Assembly: GCF_000482805.1 (NCBI RefSeq)
Contig: NZ_AXWT01000017.1
Coordinates: 51,001-115,000 of the forward strand
Source of the DNA: Deinococcus murrayi DSM 11303
Lineage (GTDB): Bacteria; Deinococcota; Deinococci; Deinococcales; Deinococcaceae
Direction of reading: 5' to 3'
DNA: 64,000 nucleotides
The notes beneath the pieces were generated by a model that was not told where the DNA came from, ran no database searches, and saw only the letters and a list, made by a program, of their open reading frames with translations. Shown in pieces: positions 23,727-37,700 of the stretch (positions are counted from its first letter, which is position 1; each line of letters starts with the position of its first letter). Made by a program: the position numbers and the translations under genes.

Positions 23727-26452
23727 TAGCCGTCGAAGGGGAACTCGCGGTCACTGACCCCGGCGTACACCCCGGTAAAGGCGTCGAGGTGGCCAAAGGC
23801 CTGCTCGTTCACCCGGTAGCGCACCTCGGCCCCCGACCCCGTGCGCTGCACGAACTGCGCCTCTTCGGGCTTGCCCTCGTCGGCGAGCACCTCACGAATC
23901 TTGTTCCAGTCGTCGAAGAAATATTCCTCCAGCAGGGGCAGGATGCGCTCGCGGACGGCGCTGGCGACGCCCCCCAGGGTGGCGGGCAGGCCCAGCAGGT
24001 AGGCGTGCCCGATGACCTGCTCGCGGCCCAGCAGCCGCTCGATGCGCCCGTTGATGGCATACAGGAACTTGCGCAGGTCGAGCGCCGTGCCCCCGATGTC
24101 CAGCACCGGCAACAGCTCTGGCTGCGGCCACACCGGGCGAAAGACAAAACGGCGGCGCAGCGCGGCGTCGAGCAGGGTGAGGCTGCGGTCGGCAGTGTTC
24201 ATGGTGCCGATGACATACAGGCTCGGCGGGATGCTCAGCGTGCGGCGGCTCAGCGGCAGGGTGGCGCTTAAGGCTTCGGGCGCTCCGGCCCGCTTGCTGC
24301 TCTCCAGCAGCGTAATCAGCTCGCCGAAGATGCGCGAGATGTTGCCCCGGTTGATTTCGTCGATGACGAGGACGTGCGGGCGCTGGGCCGGGGTGGGGGG
24401 CGCGGCGGGGTGGGCAGCCACACCCAGCGCGGCCAGCACCCCCGCGGCGTTCACACCCGCCACCCGTTGCAGGGTGGGCGGCGAGAAGGTCCGGCCCAGG
24501 ACCGCGCTCGCGCTGGCGCTTAGCCCGGTCGCCAGCCAGCGCACCGCCCGCGCGTGGGCGTAGTCGGTGGCAAAGGCGGGGTCGCCGTGCGGGTCAAAGC
24601 GGTACTCGCCCGTGACCACCCCCACCGCGCCGATGCGGTCCGCGCCGGTGGCGAGCAGCACCAGGTCGCCCACGCGCAAGCTGTCGCGGAAGAGGAGCTG
24701 CCGCCCCCCCAGTTCGTCCGCGTCGCGGTGGGTGAGGTCGCGGGGGGCTTCCCCAAAGCTCCCCATCCGCAGCTCGCCCCGCGCGAGGGCGAGGTCGCGC
24801 ACGCGGCTCACCGGGGCCGTGCCGTCCACGTACATCCGCCATACCTGCGCGTCCGGGCGCACGGGCGGCTCGGCGCTTGCCGGGGCTTCCCCCCCACCTG
24901 CGGGCGGCAGGTCCCCGCCCGCCGAGCGCACCGCCTCCAGAAACACGCCGTCTTGCAGCTCATACGAGAGCTGGCCGCCGCGCATCACCGGCTTGATGCC
25001 CTCAATGAAGTCCTCGTAACCGAAGGACTGGTGAAAGGTGACAAAGGAAATCTGCCCCCCGGCGAGCAGCTCGTCATAGCGGCGCTTGCGGGCGGCGCGG
25101 CCCGCGGGACCGGGGTGTGCGGCGAGGAAAGCGGGGTCGAGCACCGCGAGGGCCTCGTCCACCACCCGGTAGGTTTTCCCAGTGCCGGGCGGCCCGTACA
25201 GAATCTGGTTGAGCGGGATGCCGGGCACGGGCGTGAAGGTGGCCGGGCGCGGCCCCTCTGTCCCCGGCACCGCGATGACCTCCGGTTCCGGCTCTGCGCC
25301 CCCCGCCTGCATCAGGTCGTTCAGCACGCCCAGCAGCCGGTCAAGGTACGCCAGCGCCCCCTCCAGCACCTGCGGAAAGTCGGGCGATTCCAGCAGGGCG
25401 GGCGGCAGGCTGACCCCCACCCGCAGGCGGCGGCTCAGGCCCAGGCCGTCCCGGTAGCGCTCCAGCACCTGAGCGGCCTCCTGCTCCTGGCCCGGTCCCA
25501 GGGGCAGCAGCGCCAGCGGCCCGAAGTCCCGGTTCAGCGTCAGCGTGGCCCCCAGGCCAGCGGGCAGCGGGGCGTTCAGCGCGTCCAGCAGCGCCCCCCA
25601 GGTCCCGGCGTCGCGCAGCGCCGTGCGGGGGCCGTCGCCTGCGCCGTCGGGCAACCCGGCTTCCAGCGTCAGGCCTGCCGGGAAGGGCACGTCCTCGAAG
25701 CCGCGGTCGTCGGCAAACAGCAGCGCCCGCGCAAACGCGCCGCTGTCGTTTTTCACGCTGCCCAGCCCCACCTTGACCGCCAGTTGCTCGCGGCCACTGT
25801 AGGGCGAGCGTGTAGGCTCCAGGGCGTCCCAGTCGCCGGTCATGGCCTCCAGCAGGGGGGGCGCGTAGCGGCGGTCGAGGACGAGGTTGCCCTTGACGCG
25901 GTCCTCGGTGTACTGAGCGGCGTCGGCGGCGAATTGGGCAAAGGGGAAAGGGGAGACCTGGCGGGGGGCTGCGCCGCTCGCGTTCCCGCCCAGGCCCTGA
26001 CGTGCCCGGCGCACGTCGTCTGGAATCTTGGACAGCATGCCCATCCAATCACCAAATGACACCTCGCTTCCGGCCCTGTTTACGAAATACCAGCCTGTCG
26101 AGACGCCACGAGGCCGAAGAAGAATCACGCTGCTCGCGGCGGTCGCAGTCTTGAACGGCGTGTCGCCCACGAACTCCAGCAGGGGAGAATCCGGTTTGGG
26201 CCGCAACACCCCTTCCTCCAGGAGCCGCTGCTTAATCCGTTTGTCCCCTTCGTCCATCTCGGAGGAGGTGCCAGGTCTGGCCTCGCTGCCAGCCAGCACC
26301 ACGAACTGACCATTCCGCATCTGCCCAAACGCCGAGAGTAAGCCGGTTTTCAGGGTGAACACGGGGGTTGGTTCCACCGTTGGGGACTCCGGGTGGTCGT
26401 CGCTCTCTTCCCAAGCCTCCGGGGAGAAGCGGTTGAGCTTGCCCCTGCTCAC
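23726..26452 (-). CDS. mcrB: McrB-like AAA+ NTPase with DUF4357-like and EVE/PUA-like domains
   Basis: 908 residues, about twice the length of E. coli McrB. Residues about 95-135 (VGDTPFKTATAASSVILLR) resemble DUF4357. About 170-380 is an MrcB-type N-terminal region (LLEAMTGDWDALEPTRSPYSG). Walker A is YGPPGTGKT at about 420. A segment at about 535-640 (VWRMYVDGTAPVSRVRDLAL, RVGDLVLLATGADRIGAVGV) looks like an EVE/PUA module, known to read modified bases, inserted between Walker A and Walker B (VLVIDEINRGNISRIFGEL, about 690). GTMNTADRS near 750 is the McrB signature. The GTG start overlaps the SecB-like stop (GTGA). Confidence 0.87.
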   Translation of the reverse strand: MSRGKLNRFSPEAWEESDDHPESPTVEPTPVFTLKTGLLSAFGQMRNGQFVVLAGSEARPGTSSEMDEGDKRIKQRLLEEGVLRPKPDSPLLEFVGDTPFKTATAASSVILLRPRGVSTGWYFVNRAGSEVSFGDWMGMLSKIPDDVRRARQGLGGNASGAAPRQVSPFPFAQFAADAAQYTEDRVKGNLVLDRRYAPPLLEAMTGDWDALEPTRSPYSGREQLAVKVGLGSVKNDSGAFARALLFADDRGFEDVPFPAGLTLEAGLPDGAGDGPRTALRDAGTWGALLDALNAPLPAGLGATLTLNRDFGPLALLPLGPGQEQEAAQVLERYRDGLGLSRRLRVGVSLPPALLESPDFPQVLEGALAYLDRLLGVLNDLMQAGGAEPEPEVIAVPGTEGPRPATFTPVPGIPLNQILYGPPGTGKTYRVVDEALAVLDPAFLAAHPGPAGRAARKRRYDELLAGGQISFVTFHQSFGYEDFIEGIKPVMRGGQLSYELQDGVFLEAVRSAGGDLPPAGGGEAPASAEPPVRPDAQVWRMYVDGTAPVSRVRDLALARGELRMGSFGEAPRDLTHRDADELGGRQLLFRDSLRVGDLVLLATGADRIGAVGVVTGEYRFDPHGDPAFATDYAHARAVRWLATGLSASASAVLGRTFSPPTLQRVAGVNAAGVLAALGVAAHPAAPPTPAQRPHVLVIDEINRGNISRIFGELITLLESSKRAGAPEALSATLPLSRRTLSIPPSLYVIGTMNTADRSLTLLDAALRRRFVFRPVWPQPELLPVLDIGGTALDLRKFLYAINGRIERLLGREQVIGHAYLLGLPATLGGVASAVRERILPLLEEYFFDDWNKIREVLADEGKPEEAQFVQRTGSGAEVRYRVNEQAFGHLDAFTGVYAGVSDREFPFDG

Positions 26453-27051
26453 CCCTCCGCCTTCTCCGCCGCCTCACGCGGCTTACGGGCGGGTGCGGCG
26501 GCTTTGGTGCTGGGGGCTTTGGCTTTGGGGGCCTTGTGGCCAGCGGCCTTTTCCGTTTTGCTTGCTTTCGCCTTGCTTTCTTTCGCCGGGGCAGGCGTCA
26601 ACACCAGCGGCGGCAGCACGAAGCCCGTCCAGCCAAAGCGTTGGGTAAGGTTCATCGCCGTTTCGCGCAGGAACGGCCAGGCGTTCACGGGAACGTTGCG
26701 GCGAGAGAACTCCTCTATCAGCTCGTCCGTGACCTCGGTCGCAGAGGCGTACTCCAGGCGGTAGGTGCAGGCAATCATGCCCAGCTCCTGCCCGTCTGCG
26801 GTCTGAAAGCCCAACTGAAGCCGCGCTTCGGCCAGAAAACGGCCCTCCTCCCGGCTGGGACAGGTCACGCCCAACTGCTGGCTGACCCGCAACTGCGCCT
26901 GCGGCAAGCGCGTCGGCACCGAGCGGGCACTGAGTTCGGCCAGCTCGATGCGCCGGAGTTGAATCCCGGCCACAAACGCGTTGTACCGCGCCGGGTCGGG
27001 GGGCGTCGGGTTGGGGGGCGCGGGCGCGACTGGGGCTTTTTTGGCACTCAC
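26449..27051 (-). CDS. SecB-like chaperone of a toxin-antitoxin-chaperone module
   Basis: 200 residues. NAFVAGIQLRRIELAELSARSVP, REEGRFLAEARLQLGF and AWPFLRETAMNLTQRFGW match the SecB fold in order, including the conserved C-terminal LRE....L..R.G. Small SecB paralogues next to HigBA pairs hold the antitoxin in an active state. Unusual here is a tail of about 45 residues rich in Lys, Ala and Pro. The GTG start overlaps the higA stop (GTGA at 27048-27051), and the stop overlaps the mcrB start (GTGA at 26449-26452), tying the chaperone to both the antitoxin and McrB. Confidence 0.82.
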   Translation of the reverse strand: MSAKKAPVAPAPPNPTPPDPARYNAFVAGIQLRRIELAELSARSVPTRLPQAQLRVSQQLGVTCPSREEGRFLAEARLQLGFQTADGQELGMIACTYRLEYASATEVTDELIEEFSRRNVPVNAWPFLRETAMNLTQRFGWTGFVLPPLVLTPAPAKESKAKASKTEKAAGHKAPKAKAPSTKAAAPARKPREAAEKAEG

Positions 27052-27524
27052 GCCGCCACCACCGCTTCCACAAGCGCGGGGGCAAGGTCCCGAATGGCGG
27101 CGGGAGCCTGAACCTCAAAGTCGGTGTGCACGCTGTGCAGTTCGACGGTGGTGGGCGCGTGGGGGATGTCCACCAGCCAGCAGTCCCGCGACGCCTGAAA
27201 CACCTGCTCGCCCTGGCGCACCGCCACCAACAGTTCGGCGTCCAGCGCGGTCAGGTAGGCCACCACGCTGTCTATCGTGCGGTCGTTGTTGGCGTTTTCC
27301 AGCTTGCTGATGCGGGCTTGCCCTACGCCCAGCCGCTCGGCCAGCTCTGCCTGGGTCAATCCGGCACGCTTGCGGGCCTCCATCATCACCTCGGTGAGTT
27401 TGAGCCGCAGCCATTCCTGCGCGCCCACCGTGCGGGTTTCCAGCGTGTCGGGGATGAGTTCGTCAAGGAAGGCCAGAACGTCTATGTCACTCAGGGAGGG
27501 GGCATTCAGGTGGCGGTTGCTCAT
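27048..27524 (-). CDS. HigA-like antitoxin with C-terminal chaperone-addiction-like extension
   Basis: 158 residues. An Xre-type helix-turn-helix lies at about 45-90 (KRAGLTQAELAERLGVGQARISKLENAN). About 60 residues follow it (VFQASRDCWLVDIPHAPTTVE and onward), more than classical HigA. In toxin-antitoxin-chaperone systems such an extension (ChAD) makes the antitoxin depend on its SecB-like partner, which is encoded next. The ATG at 27524 overlaps the toxin stop (ATGA). Probably represses its own promoter through the inverted repeat at 27967-27984. Confidence 0.85.
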   Translation of the reverse strand: MSNRHLNAPSLSDIDVLAFLDELIPDTLETRTVGAQEWLRLKLTEVMMEARKRAGLTQAELAERLGVGQARISKLENANNDRTIDSVVAYLTALDAELLVAVRQGEQVFQASRDCWLVDIPHAPTTVELHSVHTDFEVQAPAAIRDLAPALVEAVVAA

Positions 27525-27949
27525 CGTCTTTTCCTCTGGTTCGGCTGCTTTGCTGTTTGCCGTGGGGCCTGCGCCCTGCTCTTTTCCAGCGCTTCTTTGC
27601 GCCGCCGCGCGACCACAATGGCCGCCGCGTAGTCCCGTGCATTTTGTTCCTTGAATCCGTGCAGCAGCACAAAAGTTCGTTCCACGACGGCGCACAGCAG
27701 GATGCGCGGATTGTTGGGGGTGTTCGGGCAGCGCAGGGAATAGAGGCCAGTGGCGTTTTTGCCTTCGAGGGTTTCCAGAATGTCGGCCCGCTGGCCCAGG
27801 GCGCTCAGGCCCATCTGCCGGATGTAGTCCAGGCGCAGCCGTAACTGCTTAAGCTCGCCGGGCGTCAGGTCGGCAGAAGTCAGGAACTCCTGCACGGGCA
27901 CGCTGCCGTCGGCCTCTGTGTAGAAGCGGATGCTCCATTCCGTCCCCAT
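27521..27949 (-). CDS. HigB/RelE-superfamily toxin
   Basis: 142 residues. The layout [21 protein letters not shown], then [44 protein letters not shown] and the basic C-terminal helix ending in RRRKEALEK matches the phage-Gp49-like/HigB branch of RelE toxins, which are ribosome-dependent mRNA endonucleases. The tail is rich in Arg, Lys and Gln. As usual for higBA, toxin precedes antitoxin. The ATG lies 10 nt after a TATGGT -10, giving a leader of only a few bases. First gene of the operon ending in mcrC. Confidence 0.85.
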   Translation of the reverse strand: MGTEWSIRFYTEADGSVPVQEFLTSADLTPGELKQLRLRLDYIRQMGLSALGQRADILETLEGKNATGLYSLRCPNTPNNPRILLCAVVERTFVLLHGFKEQNARDYAAAIVVARRRKEALEKSRAQAPRQTAKQPNQRKRR

Positions 27950-27959
27950 TCATACCCCT

Positions 27960-27988
27960 ACCATAGTATTCCAGATAAGGAATAACAA
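27960..27988 (-). promoter_or_regulatory. Promoter and operator of the higB-higA-secB-mcrBC operon
   Basis: On the minus strand, TTGTTA (27983-27988), a 17-nt spacer and TATGGT (27960-27965) make a clear promoter. The spacer contains the inverted repeat TATTCC-agataa-GGAATA (27967-27984), perfect 6-bp arms, in exactly the position where a HigA-type repressor would block RNA polymerase. The surrounding 70 bp are far more AT-rich than the neighbourhood. Confidence 0.82.
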
Positions 27989-28022
27989 GCCGTTTTGCAC
28001 AGTCTGCTGTCTGGGCATTCCC

Positions 28023-31951
<3,929 letters not shown>

Positions 31952-31955
<4 letters not shown>

Positions 31956-34759
31956 GCCAGCCCTCCCAGGCGCGGCGCGGGCAAGAACAGGTACACGCCC
32001 AGCAGGTCCGGCGGGCCGGGCGGCTCGGCGCTGTAGGTCACGCCCTGGCCCCGCGCCGCGCCGCGCACCCGCTCGTGCGCGTCCAGCAGGGCGGCGGCGC
32101 GGTCGCGGCCACGCTGGTCCAGCACCCCTTCCAGGGCGCTTAAGCCCTCCAGGGTGCGGGTCAGGCGTTCTTCTTTTTGCACGGGGTCGAGGTTGCCCTG
32201 CGGGGTGAGGTCCAGCAGGGCGCGGGTCGCCTCGGCGTCCAGCCACTGCGGGTCTTCGGCGCGGCCCGCGTAGGCCAGCAGGTCCAGTTCCTCCGCCAGG
32301 GTCTGCCAACTGCGGTTGCCCTTGCGCCCGCTGAGGTGAAAGCGCCAGCGCAAGAGCAGCAGGGTGGTTTGGGTGCTCACCCCCGACGTGCGGATGACGC
32401 CCACGCGCTTGGCGGCGGCCTCCTGCGGCGACTCCAGCGCCTGCCCCAGCACCGTGCTGGCGAGCTGCTCGACCAGGGGGTGGTTGCGGGCCAGCGGGGT
32501 CACGCCGCGCTCCACGCGGGCGTCAAAGCGGAATCTCCGTGCGCCGCGTAGAAAGTCGCGCACCTCCGGGGCCACGTCGGCCTGGGTGGGGTCGGCCTCA
32601 AAGGAGCCGTCTGGCCGCGGCGTTACCTGCACCCCTGCCCCCCGCAGGGCGTCCAGCACGAAGTCTTGCGCGGCCCGCGCGTCTCCCAGGGCCTCGCGCA
32701 CCGCCGCGAGTTCCCCGGCGACCTCTTCGGGGCGAATGCTGTTTTGGGCGAAGCGGCTGCGCGACCGCTTTTCGTTCTCGGCGGCGTCGCGCCATTTCAG
32801 GTCAAAGGCCTGCACCTCGTCGAGCAGCAGGGGCTGAATGCTGCCGCGCCGCTCCGGCTCCAACACCCGCGCAAGCAGGACGTCGAGCAGGCCCTCGGCT
32901 TCGTCCGGGGCAGGCACGCCCATGCCCAGGGTCGCGCGAATCAGGCGGTGCTTGCGAATCAGCACGTCCAGAATCAGGGTATCGATGCGGTTGTCTTCGC
33001 CGTACAGGGTCAGCACCCGCACTTCGGGACTGCGCTGGCCGTAGCGGTCGATGCGGCCCTCGCGCTGGTCGAGGCGGGTGGGGTTCCAGGGCAGGTCGTA
33101 GTGCACCACCGCGCTGAACGCCGCTTGCAGGTTGATGCCCTCCGAAAGGCAGTCGGTCGCGACGAGCACGCGCCGTTCATGGGGGGCGAGTTCCTCGATG
33201 CGGGCAACCCGCTCGTCGGGGGTGAGGCGGCCCGTCACCGCCACGACCTCTGCGCCCTTCAAGACGCCCCTCAGGTGCTCCGCGACAGCCTCGGCGGTGG
33301 CGATAAAGCGGCAGAACACGATGGGCGCGAAGCCCTCTTGCAACAGGTCCCGCACCTGCGCGGTCAGCAGCGCCAGCTTGCGGTCTTTGGCCCCGGCCAG
33401 GGCGTCGGCGCGCTCCGCCAGGGCGAGCAAGCGGCGGGTGGTACCGCTTTCCTCGCCGTCCACCTGAGCGCCGGGCGTCACGTCCAGCAGGCCGTGTTCG
33501 CCGTCTTCGGGGTCCAGCACCAGCTCGCGGCCCAGGCGCTCGATGACCGCTTCGTCGGTTTCGCCCTCTGTGCTGGCCCGCTCGCGCAGGGTGGCCGCCG
33601 CCGCCTGCGGGCTGCTCGCCAGCGCCCGCAGCAGCCCCAGCGCGGCCCACCAGCGAATGCGGGTGCGGCTGTGCGCTTCGCCGGGCACGTGCACGCTCTC
33701 GCGGGCGTAGGCGAGCACGTCCTCAAACAGCGCGGCGTAATCGGGGTGCAGGGTGTACTTGACTTCGGCGTCGCGCCGCACCGGAAAGGGCGTGTCCTCG
33801 TGCAGGTAGGCGGTGATGTCCCCCCGCCGCCGCTGCACCAGGTGCCGGGCAATCGCGGCGCGGGCACGTTCGTTTTGCGCCCCGCTGAGGTCCAGCGGCA
33901 GCGCCGCAAACTCTGGGTTCAGCAGCCGCAGCAGGCTGCGAAAGGCGTCTTCCTTGCCGCTGTGCGGGGTGGCGGTCACCAAAATCAGGTGCCGCTCTGG
34001 GTCGCGGGCCAGGTCTTCGAGCAGGCGGTAGCGCTGGTGTCGCCGCGCGCCCAGGCCCTCGCCCTCGGCGCTGGCGTGCGCTTCGTCCACGATGACGAAC
34101 TCCGGGGCGTTTTGCAGGAAATCCTGCCGCCAGCGGTCGCTCTTGACCAAATCCAGGCTCACCACCGCAAAGGGATAGCGGGCAAACACGCTCTGGCCGG
34201 GGTTGCAGCCGCGCTCCAGGCGGCGGGCAGTGCCGGGCAACACCGCCACCGCGTCAATGCCGAACTTGCTGCGCAACTCGCCCACCCACTGCCCCGCCAG
34301 GTGCGGCGGGCACAGCACCGCAAAGCGTTCAATCTCGCCGCGGTCGAGCAGCTCGCGGGCAATCAGGGCCGCTTCCACCGTCTTGCCGATGCCCACGTCG
34401 TCCGCAATAAGGAGCCGCGCCGTGCTCTGGCGCAGGGCCATCAAGAGGGGCACGATCTGATAGGGCCGGGGTTCTACCCCCAGCCGCCCCAGCGAGCGGA
34501 ACGGCCCGGCTCCGCTGCGGACCGCGAGGCGGGCGGCATTCAGCAGCAGCCTGGCGCCGCTGGCGGTGCCAAAGGCCTGCGGGTCGGGGGGGGCAAAGGT
34601 GGCCGAGCGCACCACTTCGCCGCCCGGCCCGGCGTACACGCCCGTGGTCTCGGCGTCGCTGCCGCCCAGCGGCTTGAGCAGCAAAAAGTCCGCGCTGCTG
34701 CCCGGCAGCACCACCCAGTCGCGCCCGCGGACGCGCACCATCGAACCGATGTCAAACAT
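31952..34759 (-). CDS. SNF2-type helicase, DrmD-like
   Basis: 935 residues. Superfamily 2 motifs: [20 protein letters not shown] (motif I), [15 protein letters not shown] (Ia), [15 protein letters not shown] (motif II, DEAH), [17 protein letters not shown] (III), [12 protein letters not shown] (V) and [14 protein letters not shown] (VI). SNF2 ATPases of this kind (DrmD) accompany an adenine methylase in class 1 DISARM. The ATG directly abuts the TGA of the upstream gene (TGAATG), and the stop overlaps the methylase start. Expected to translocate on invading DNA. Confidence 0.87.
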
Positions 34760-37700
34760 TCATCCCTCTCCAAATACAAAGGCGTAGCGGGCGAACACGG
34801 CGGGCCAGGTCGACCGGTCGTGCGTGAAGGTGATGACGGTGTATCCGGCCAGTTCCAGGTCTTCACGCACCCGCACGTCGCGGGCCGCCTGGCCCGGCTG
34901 CTGGTGGTGGGGGCCGTCGATGAACACCAGCGCCATCTGCTCGGCGTAGGCAAAGTCGGGCCGGGCCGGGTAGTCCGGCACCAGCACCTGCGCGTGCGAC
35001 GGCAGCCGCCGCCCCCCCTCGTGCAGGCAACGCAGCCACTCGCGCTCCAGTTCGCTGCCGCAAGCCGCGAGCAGCGCCTCAAGCTGCGCCCCCCCCACCC
35101 CCTCCTGCTGCACCCGCGCCCCGCGCAGCGCCAGCAACAGCTCGCGCACTGCAAAGCGGTCGAGCTGTTCGTGCAAGCTCTGGTTGCCGTAGGTCATCAG
35201 GCAGTCGTAACAGGCGGCCACGCAGCGCTCGCGGGCGTGCGGGGCGTGCTCCAGGTCGTCTCCGGTCGCCGGGTCAAAGTGCAGCAGCCCCAGCGCGGCC
35301 CGCGCCACCTCGCCCAGCGCGCCGGGGCGAAAGACCAGGTCGCTCAGCACCCCAGCGCCCCCCTCTGCCGCCTCGTACAGCAGGATGTGGCGCGGCGCGT
35401 CGCTGCTCGGCAGCAGCTCGGCGGCGAGTTCGCTGTCTTCGAGCTGGTACACGAGCTGCACGGCGTTTTTCAGAGCACTCATCAGGGTGGCGAGGCTGGC
35501 CGCGTCCAGGGGGCCGCTTGGCGCGACGAGCAGCACGTTGCGGGTGTCCTCGACATAGGGAATCACCCGCTGCACCGGCACCTCACGGCCCCCGGCGGCT
35601 TCCAGCTTCTGCTGATAGGCGGCGCGGCTCAGCCACTTCGCGCTTTCCGGGTCAAACAAAAAGCCCAGTTCCTGCTTATTCTCGCGATTTTTCCAGCCGT
35701 AGTTGATGCGCCACAGGGTCGCGCCGTCGCCGTAGGTGAGCCGCAGCAGCGTGCCCTCCTCGCCGACCGCCGCAGCCTGCACCCGGTCGGTGCGCCCCCC
35801 GCGCGTGGCAAAGCGCAGTCCGCTTTTCACCTCAAAGCCAATGCGGCGGCGCTCTTCCTCGTCGCTGCCGATGCGCTCGCGGCGGCGGGTCGCCACCGAG
35901 GTCATGCGGAACAGGTCGGGGCGCGGGGGGGCCAGCGCCGCGCCGCACTGCTCGCAGACGTCCCGGCCCGCGCTCTGTGCCCCGTGGTGCAGGTACCCGC
36001 ATTCCTCGCAGCGCTGGGCGCTGACGGTGGGCAGCTCGCTGGTCTCGCCGCGGGCGGGCACGATGACCTTATGGGCCTCGTACTTCGCGCCGTTGTGGTA
36101 GACGATGGCGTTTGGCCCGAACTCGGACAAGGCCAGAAAGCGGGGCCGCGACAGGTAGCTGTCTTGCCCCCGCGGGCCGCGCCGCGCCGGGATGTAGGCC
36201 GACAGCGGCAGCCGCGCAAAGTTGTAGCCCGGCAAAAAGCCCTCCGAGGCCAAGTAGCGGTAGGTGTAAAAGTCGGACCGCTCGCCGTCGGGGTTGCGGA
36301 GCAGGCCCAGCTGGGTGTTCGCCTCGGCGTGCAGCCGCCGGGCCTGCTCTTGCAGGTGCCGCTTGCCCGCGTCGGCGAGGATGGCGTTGTTCAGGTTCAG
36401 TTGCGAAAGGGCGCTGCGGTACAGGTCGCGCCAGCGGTCGCAGGCCCGGTCGAACTCGCGGGGGGCCTGGCGCACGGTGTGGGCCAACCAGTCTTCGCTG
36501 TACCAGCCCTTCTCCGTCAGGTCAGCCCCCAGCCCCGCGAGCAGCCGCGCGGCCCGCTCCAGGGTGCGCCGGGCGACGCCCGCATCCCCAAAGGGACGCT
36601 GGAAGTCGGGCAGCAGCGCCAGCGTGGGCTGTTCGCCGTGCATGTCCAGCAGCTCCGCTACCGACGCGGGCAGCTTTTGCCCGGTTTCCGCGAGCCAGAT
36701 GGCGTGCACGTGCGCCCGCAGCAGCGCCTCGTTGCCGAGTTCGATGCGCGGCGTGGAAACGCTGCCGCTCACCATCAGGTGTGGGCGGCGAAAGAAGTAC
36801 TGGTCGTGGTTGTTGCCCGCACTGGCGTAGGTCATCACCAACGCGGGCTGGCCGCTGCGACCGGCCCGGCCAGAGCGCTGCGCGTAGTTGGCGGGGGTAG
36901 GCGGCACGTTGCGCAGGTGCACGACGTTCAGGTCGCTGATGTCCACCCCCAGCTCCATGGTGGGCGAGCAAAACAGGGCGGGCAAGGTCCCCGCGCGAAA
37001 GGCTTCCTCGCGCCGCTCGCGCTCTTCGGCCCCGATTTGGGCGGTGTGCTCAGCCCCGCGCAGCGTCCAGAACTCGGCGGCGGGCTGGCGATACAGCGAC
37101 CGGAAAAAGGGGTTGACCCGCGGCGCGTCCGCCCCCGGCAAGCGCAGCACCCGCAGGGCGTCTACGGCGGCGGCGGTGCCCGGCCCGGCGTGCCAGGTAA
37201 AGGCCGTGCCCTTGAGCTGGTACGCCCCCGGCGCGACCTCCTCGACAAACTCGGAGAGCGCCGCAATCAGGTCGCCCAGCAGGGTGTTCACCGCGTCGCG
37301 CGGCAGCGGACCGCTCCAGCCCAGGGTGTCGGCGCGGGCCAGCAAGCGGCCCAGCGCGCCCTGAGCGCTCAGGGGAAGGTGCGTGGGGTCGCGCCTGCCC
37401 GCACGCGGGGCTGGTCCCACGGTGACCCGCCGGGCCAGCCCCGACAGGGTCTGGGTTTCCTCTTCGGGGAGGTACAGCGGGCTGTCCTCGCGAATCAGCC
37501 CCCGGTTCAGGGCCACGGCGGTCATGAAGTCGGCGTCCAGGTAGGGCGCTTTGATGGCCAGGTTTCGCCGCATCCAGTCGAGCAGCGCCCGCGCCGCCCG
37601 CTCGCGGGCCTCCACCACGCCGGGGCGGGGCTGCGATAGGGCCGGATGCGCCTGCGCCCACAGGTCCTCTGCCTCGCAAACCTCGCGCAGGTAGGGGTAC

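Noticed and set aside
32666..37639. A 1657-codon open frame on the + strand
   Set aside because: It lies opposite the SNF2 and helicase-DUF1998 genes. Its translation is low in recognisable motifs and rich in His, Gln and Arg, as expected from the complement of GC-rich coding DNA.
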